A stretch of DNA of 7,094 nt from Actinomycetes bacterium (GTDB taxonomy: Bacteria > Actinomycetota > Acidimicrobiia > Acidimicrobiales > Acidimicrobiaceae), in NCBI GenBank assembly GCA_021792075.1, contig JAJYVK010000080.1, forward strand, positions 1 to 7,094. Direction: 5' to 3'. The notes beneath the pieces are model-generated. The model was not told the origin of the DNA. It saw nothing but the letters and a program-made list of their open reading frames with translations, and did not search any database. A program made the position numbers and the translations under genes. Position 1 is the stretch's first letter. Each line of letters starts with the position of its first letter. Shown piece after piece: positions 4,962 through 7,094 of the stretch.

Positions 4962-6416
4962 CTACGAGATCGACCCGCTCTGATCTGAAAGCAATCCCTT
5001 CCTGGGCATCGCTTCCCAGCTCCGGTTTGTACGCCGCAAAGCTTGAAAAACCCCTTCGAGTCTCCAATAAGCATGCATTTGCCTAAAGCCAAAGTTTTCG
5101 AAGATGGAAGCTACAACCGCCTGGTATAGGAATTTCCATTTGTCGTAACGGTGGAATGAAACTTCTTCGATGAGGAGCGAAAGTATTGACAACAGAATGC
5201 CGTAAAGAATTGCGACAGAGAGAAAAAGTCCTGCGAAAAATACGTTTACGAAATTAAAGTACAGTGCAACGATCAAAAGGAAAAATCCTGTGAGCTCCAC
5301 AATTGGACCGAGAACCTCAAAGAAAAAGAAGTAAGGAATGGCTAAAAGACCAAGGGTGCCGTATTTGGGGTTCATGAACAGGGATTTGTTGCTCCATAAG
5401 GTGTCTACCAGTCCTCGTGACCACCTCCTGCGCTGTCGCCTAAGTACCGTTATATTTTCGGGTACTTCGGTCCAGCAGACAGGTTCGGAAACGAAGGCGA
5501 CTCTGTACGGCGCCTTGAGCCCTCTCATATATTTGTGCATGCGGGCTACTAAGTCCGCATCCTCTCCAATCGAAGAAAGGTCGTACCCCCCTATTGCAAT
5601 TACAATGTCTCTGCGGAAGACGCCGAAAGCGCCTGAAATAATGAGCAGTGCTCCCAGCTTCGACCATCCTGTACGGCCTAAAAGGAATGCCCGGAGATAT
5701 TCAATCACTTGAATTCTTGCAAGCCATTTCTTGGGCATGCGTACCTCGGTGATCCGTCCTCGGTAAGCGGAGCAGCCATTGGACGGCCGTATTGCTCCGC
5801 CGGTTGCCACTACCCTCTGAGGATCGTCAACAAAAGGCATGGTGACTTTTATCAACGCGTCAGCGTCGAGAACGGCATCGGCATCAACTACGCAAATGAG
5901 AGGATACTTAGCCACGTTAATGGCGGCGTTTACTGCGTCTGTCTTCTTTCCGACTGACTGTTTGCGAATCACTGTCAAATCGCTCAGTCCTCTGGCAATG
6001 TGAACGGAGTCGATCTGTCCAAGCGTGGGAACCAGCTCAGGAATCTGCATCGGTATTTCAACCAGGTCGAATGCCTCCCGCAGTCTGTCGAAGGTGGCAT
6101 CCATGGAGCCGTCGTCGACAACTATGAGTTCCAGCTGCGGGTACTCAAGCGACATTACTGCCCTAGCGCTTTCTACAATGCCTGCTTCCTCGTCGTGAGC
6201 CGGCATGAGAACAGATACCGGTAATGTTGCGGGGCTAGAGAGAGCATCCTCGATTCCAGTAAATGATTTTCGTCGAAAGTAGCTTCCAAGATTTATCGAA
6301 GCAAGAATTATCAGGATCAGATAGATGGTATTGAGGGCAAGAAAGTAGCTCAGTCCGAACCAATTCAATACCAGTAAAACCCTTGCGATGGTAGGAGCCA
6401 CGCCGGTGACAGACAA
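4962..6416 (-). CDS. Membrane-bound family 2 processive glycosyltransferase (polysaccharide synthase type)
   Basis: This is a GT2 enzyme of the chitin/hyaluronan/poly-GlcNAc synthase kind, which polymerises a sugar from a UDP-sugar on the cytoplasmic face and passes the chain through its own membrane part. It has 484 residues. One long or two short membrane spans lie at about 11-43. The GT-A domain follows: MPAHDEE (71-77), VVDDGS (99-104), GKK (156-158), VVDADAVLDAD (177-186, metal-binding DxD), GGYD (276-279), GEDADL (284-289, acid/base region) and QRRRW (328-332, product-binding motif of processive enzymes). Two to three spans lie at about 353-418. The tail ENFGFRQMHAYWRLEG (440-455) and SWEAMPRKG (466-474) is typical of one GT2 subfamily. 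All catalytic motifs are intact. The TTG start at 6416 is secured by AGGGGGG 7 nt ahead. It is the second gene after the HEAT-repeat gene, 14 nt from its stop, so they are cotranscribed. The sugar and product (capsule, exopolysaccharide, glycolipid) cannot be told. No convincing terminator follows. Confidence 0.93.
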   Translation of the reverse strand: MSVTGVAPTIARVLLVLNWFGLSYFLALNTIYLILIILASINLGSYFRRKSFTGIEDALSSPATLPVSVLMPAHDEEAGIVESARAVMSLEYPQLELIVVDDGSMDATFDRLREAFDLVEIPMQIPELVPTLGQIDSVHIARGLSDLTVIRKQSVGKKTDAVNAAINVAKYPLICVVDADAVLDADALIKVTMPFVDDPQRVVATGGAIRPSNGCSAYRGRITEVRMPKKWLARIQVIEYLRAFLLGRTGWSKLGALLIISGAFGVFRRDIVIAIGGYDLSSIGEDADLVARMHKYMRGLKAPYRVAFVSEPVCWTEVPENITVLRRQRRRWSRGLVDTLWSNKSLFMNPKYGTLGLLAIPYFFFFEVLGPIVELTGFFLLIVALYFNFVNVFFAGLFLSVAILYGILLSILSLLIEEVSFHRYDKWKFLYQAVVASIFENFGFRQMHAYWRLEGVFQALRRTNRSWEAMPRKGLLSDQSGSIS

Positions 6417-6423
6417 TGTCTGA

Positions 6424-6430
6424 CCCCCCT
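6424..6430 (-). promoter_or_regulatory. Strong Shine-Dalgarno fixing the TTG start of the glycosyltransferase
   Basis: On the minus strand AGGGGGG abuts the TGA of the HEAT gene and stands 7 nt before TTG 6416. The position suggests that ribosomes ending on the first gene help load the second. Confidence 0.7.
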
Positions 6431-7094
6431 TCAGCCCTGTGATGCAGATGGAGCCCTGGCGGCGAGTCTAGCCAGGGCTTCCTTGGCGAAGGCAGCGCCC
6501 CTTGAGTTGGAAGCTGCCACTAGATTGAGGTGTTCGATGCCTGCTGGTCCCATCTGCGAAGCTGCCTTCGCGGCAGCTCGGGCCACCTGATAGTCCTCGT
6601 CGTCAAGCAGATTGATGATCTCTTGCACTGTGTCCCTGTCGCCGATTGCCGCGAGTGCTCCGCAGGTGACAATTCGCAAAGCAGTAGGTTGATGAGATTC
6701 AAGGCACTCACCAAGAGGGTGAATCGCTTTAGGGCTTCCTATGCGTCCCAGAGCCCTGGCCGAACGTAGCTTCACCTCCATTGATGGATCATTTTCGAGC
6801 AAAGAGATCAGAACCGTGGTATCTTCAATCGAACCCTCGATTCCCAGTAGTTCTGCGGCCACTGCCCTGCGCCGGGTTCCTCCAGATTCCAGTCCGGCCT
6901 TCACTGATCCTTTGCCTCGTGCACCAATCCGCATCAGTGCTACAAGCACCGCGCCAAATGGCACTGGCCGCCTGTGATCGTCCACTGCTGAAAGAAGGGC
7001 ATTAACCGATTCCGGACTCCCCAGCTGTCCCAGGCAACGGATCGCAAGTGTTCTCACATCCTGTCGGCGGTCTCGGAGCATCGACGCCAGAGGT
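6431..7094 (-). CDS. HEAT-repeat protein, C-terminal part (runs off right edge)
   Basis: This is a helical-repeat protein made of PBS-lyase-type HEAT units, expected to act as a binding scaffold and not as an enzyme. The frame is open to the right edge. The residues before the first visible ATG (PLAS, then MLRDRRQDVR) fit the start of a repeat, so the true N-terminus lies outside the window and the ATG at 7081 is internal. Seven units can be seen, at about visible residues 1-27, 30-57, 60-86, 91-118, 123-150, 155-182 and 186-212. They have the pattern of a hydrophobic helix, then D-x-x-x-VR-x-x-A-x-x-LG-x-IG, as in DRRQDVRTLAIRCLGQLG and DPSMEVKLRSARALGRIG. The visible part has no signal peptide or membrane span, suggesting a cytoplasmic place. 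It ends 14 nt before the glycosyltransferase start, in one operon. A role in assembling or regulating that synthase is inferred from this. Whether a further domain lies upstream is unknown. Confidence 0.88.
   Translation of the reverse strand, partial: PLASMLRDRRQDVRTLAIRCLGQLGSPESVNALLSAVDDHRRPVPFGAVLVALMRIGARGKGSVKAGLESGGTRRRAVAAELLGIEGSIEDTTVLISLLENDPSMEVKLRSARALGRIGSPKAIHPLGECLESHQPTALRIVTCGALAAIGDRDTVQEIINLLDDEDYQVARAAAKAASQMGPAGIEHLNLVAASNSRGAAFAKEALARLAARAPSASQG

Overview
The window is bacterial DNA of roughly balanced base composition. It has Shine-Dalgarno-led genes in short operons, and three of the four initiation codons visible on the minus strand are read as TTG. Nothing in it fixes the species. 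The mixture (a TetR regulator with a long N-terminal extension, a PatB/MalY-type PLP enzyme, a YbfB/YjiJ-type MFS carrier, a membrane GT2 synthase with a HEAT-repeat partner) would fit a mid-GC actinobacterium or another environmental bacterium, but that is a guess. I see no phage, plasmid, CRISPR, rRNA, tRNA or intact insertion sequence.

Left part (1-1179): the first 111 codons of a gene running off the left edge on the minus strand encode a very acidic, polar N-terminus followed by one membrane span. It diverges from a TetR-family regulator on the plus strand. The shared 90-150 bp upstream region holds a small inverted repeat that could be an operator.

Middle part (1215-3631): a minus-strand pair, MFS transporter then PatB/MalY-family aminotransferase/C-S lyase, 86 nt apart and probably cotranscribed. 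It converges on the TetR gene with only 35 nt between stops. A plausible reading is that the enzyme modifies or releases a small amino- or sulfur-containing compound which the carrier moves across the membrane, with TetR as a candidate local regulator; the substrate cannot be told.

Gene-poor part (3632-4961): about 1.33 kb without a convincing protein gene. It is not featureless. It holds a 60-bp hairpin with 17-bp arms whose two non-Watson-Crick positions become G-U pairs only in minus-strand RNA, a second perfect 9-bp stem-loop, several short palindromes, an exact 11-bp tandem repeat, a promoter-like pair of hexamers, and short open frames that may be decayed gene pieces.

Right part (4962-7094): a minus-strand operon in which a HEAT-repeat protein (cut by the right edge, seven repeats visible) is followed after 13-14 nt by a membrane-bound family 2 processive glycosyltransferase of the chitin/hyaluronan/poly-GlcNAc synthase type, with all catalytic motifs. 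The HEAT protein is probably a cytoplasmic scaffold or regulator for the synthase. This pair and the structured 3.85-4.03 kb segment are the most interesting items. I do not see a clear new defence or mobile system.
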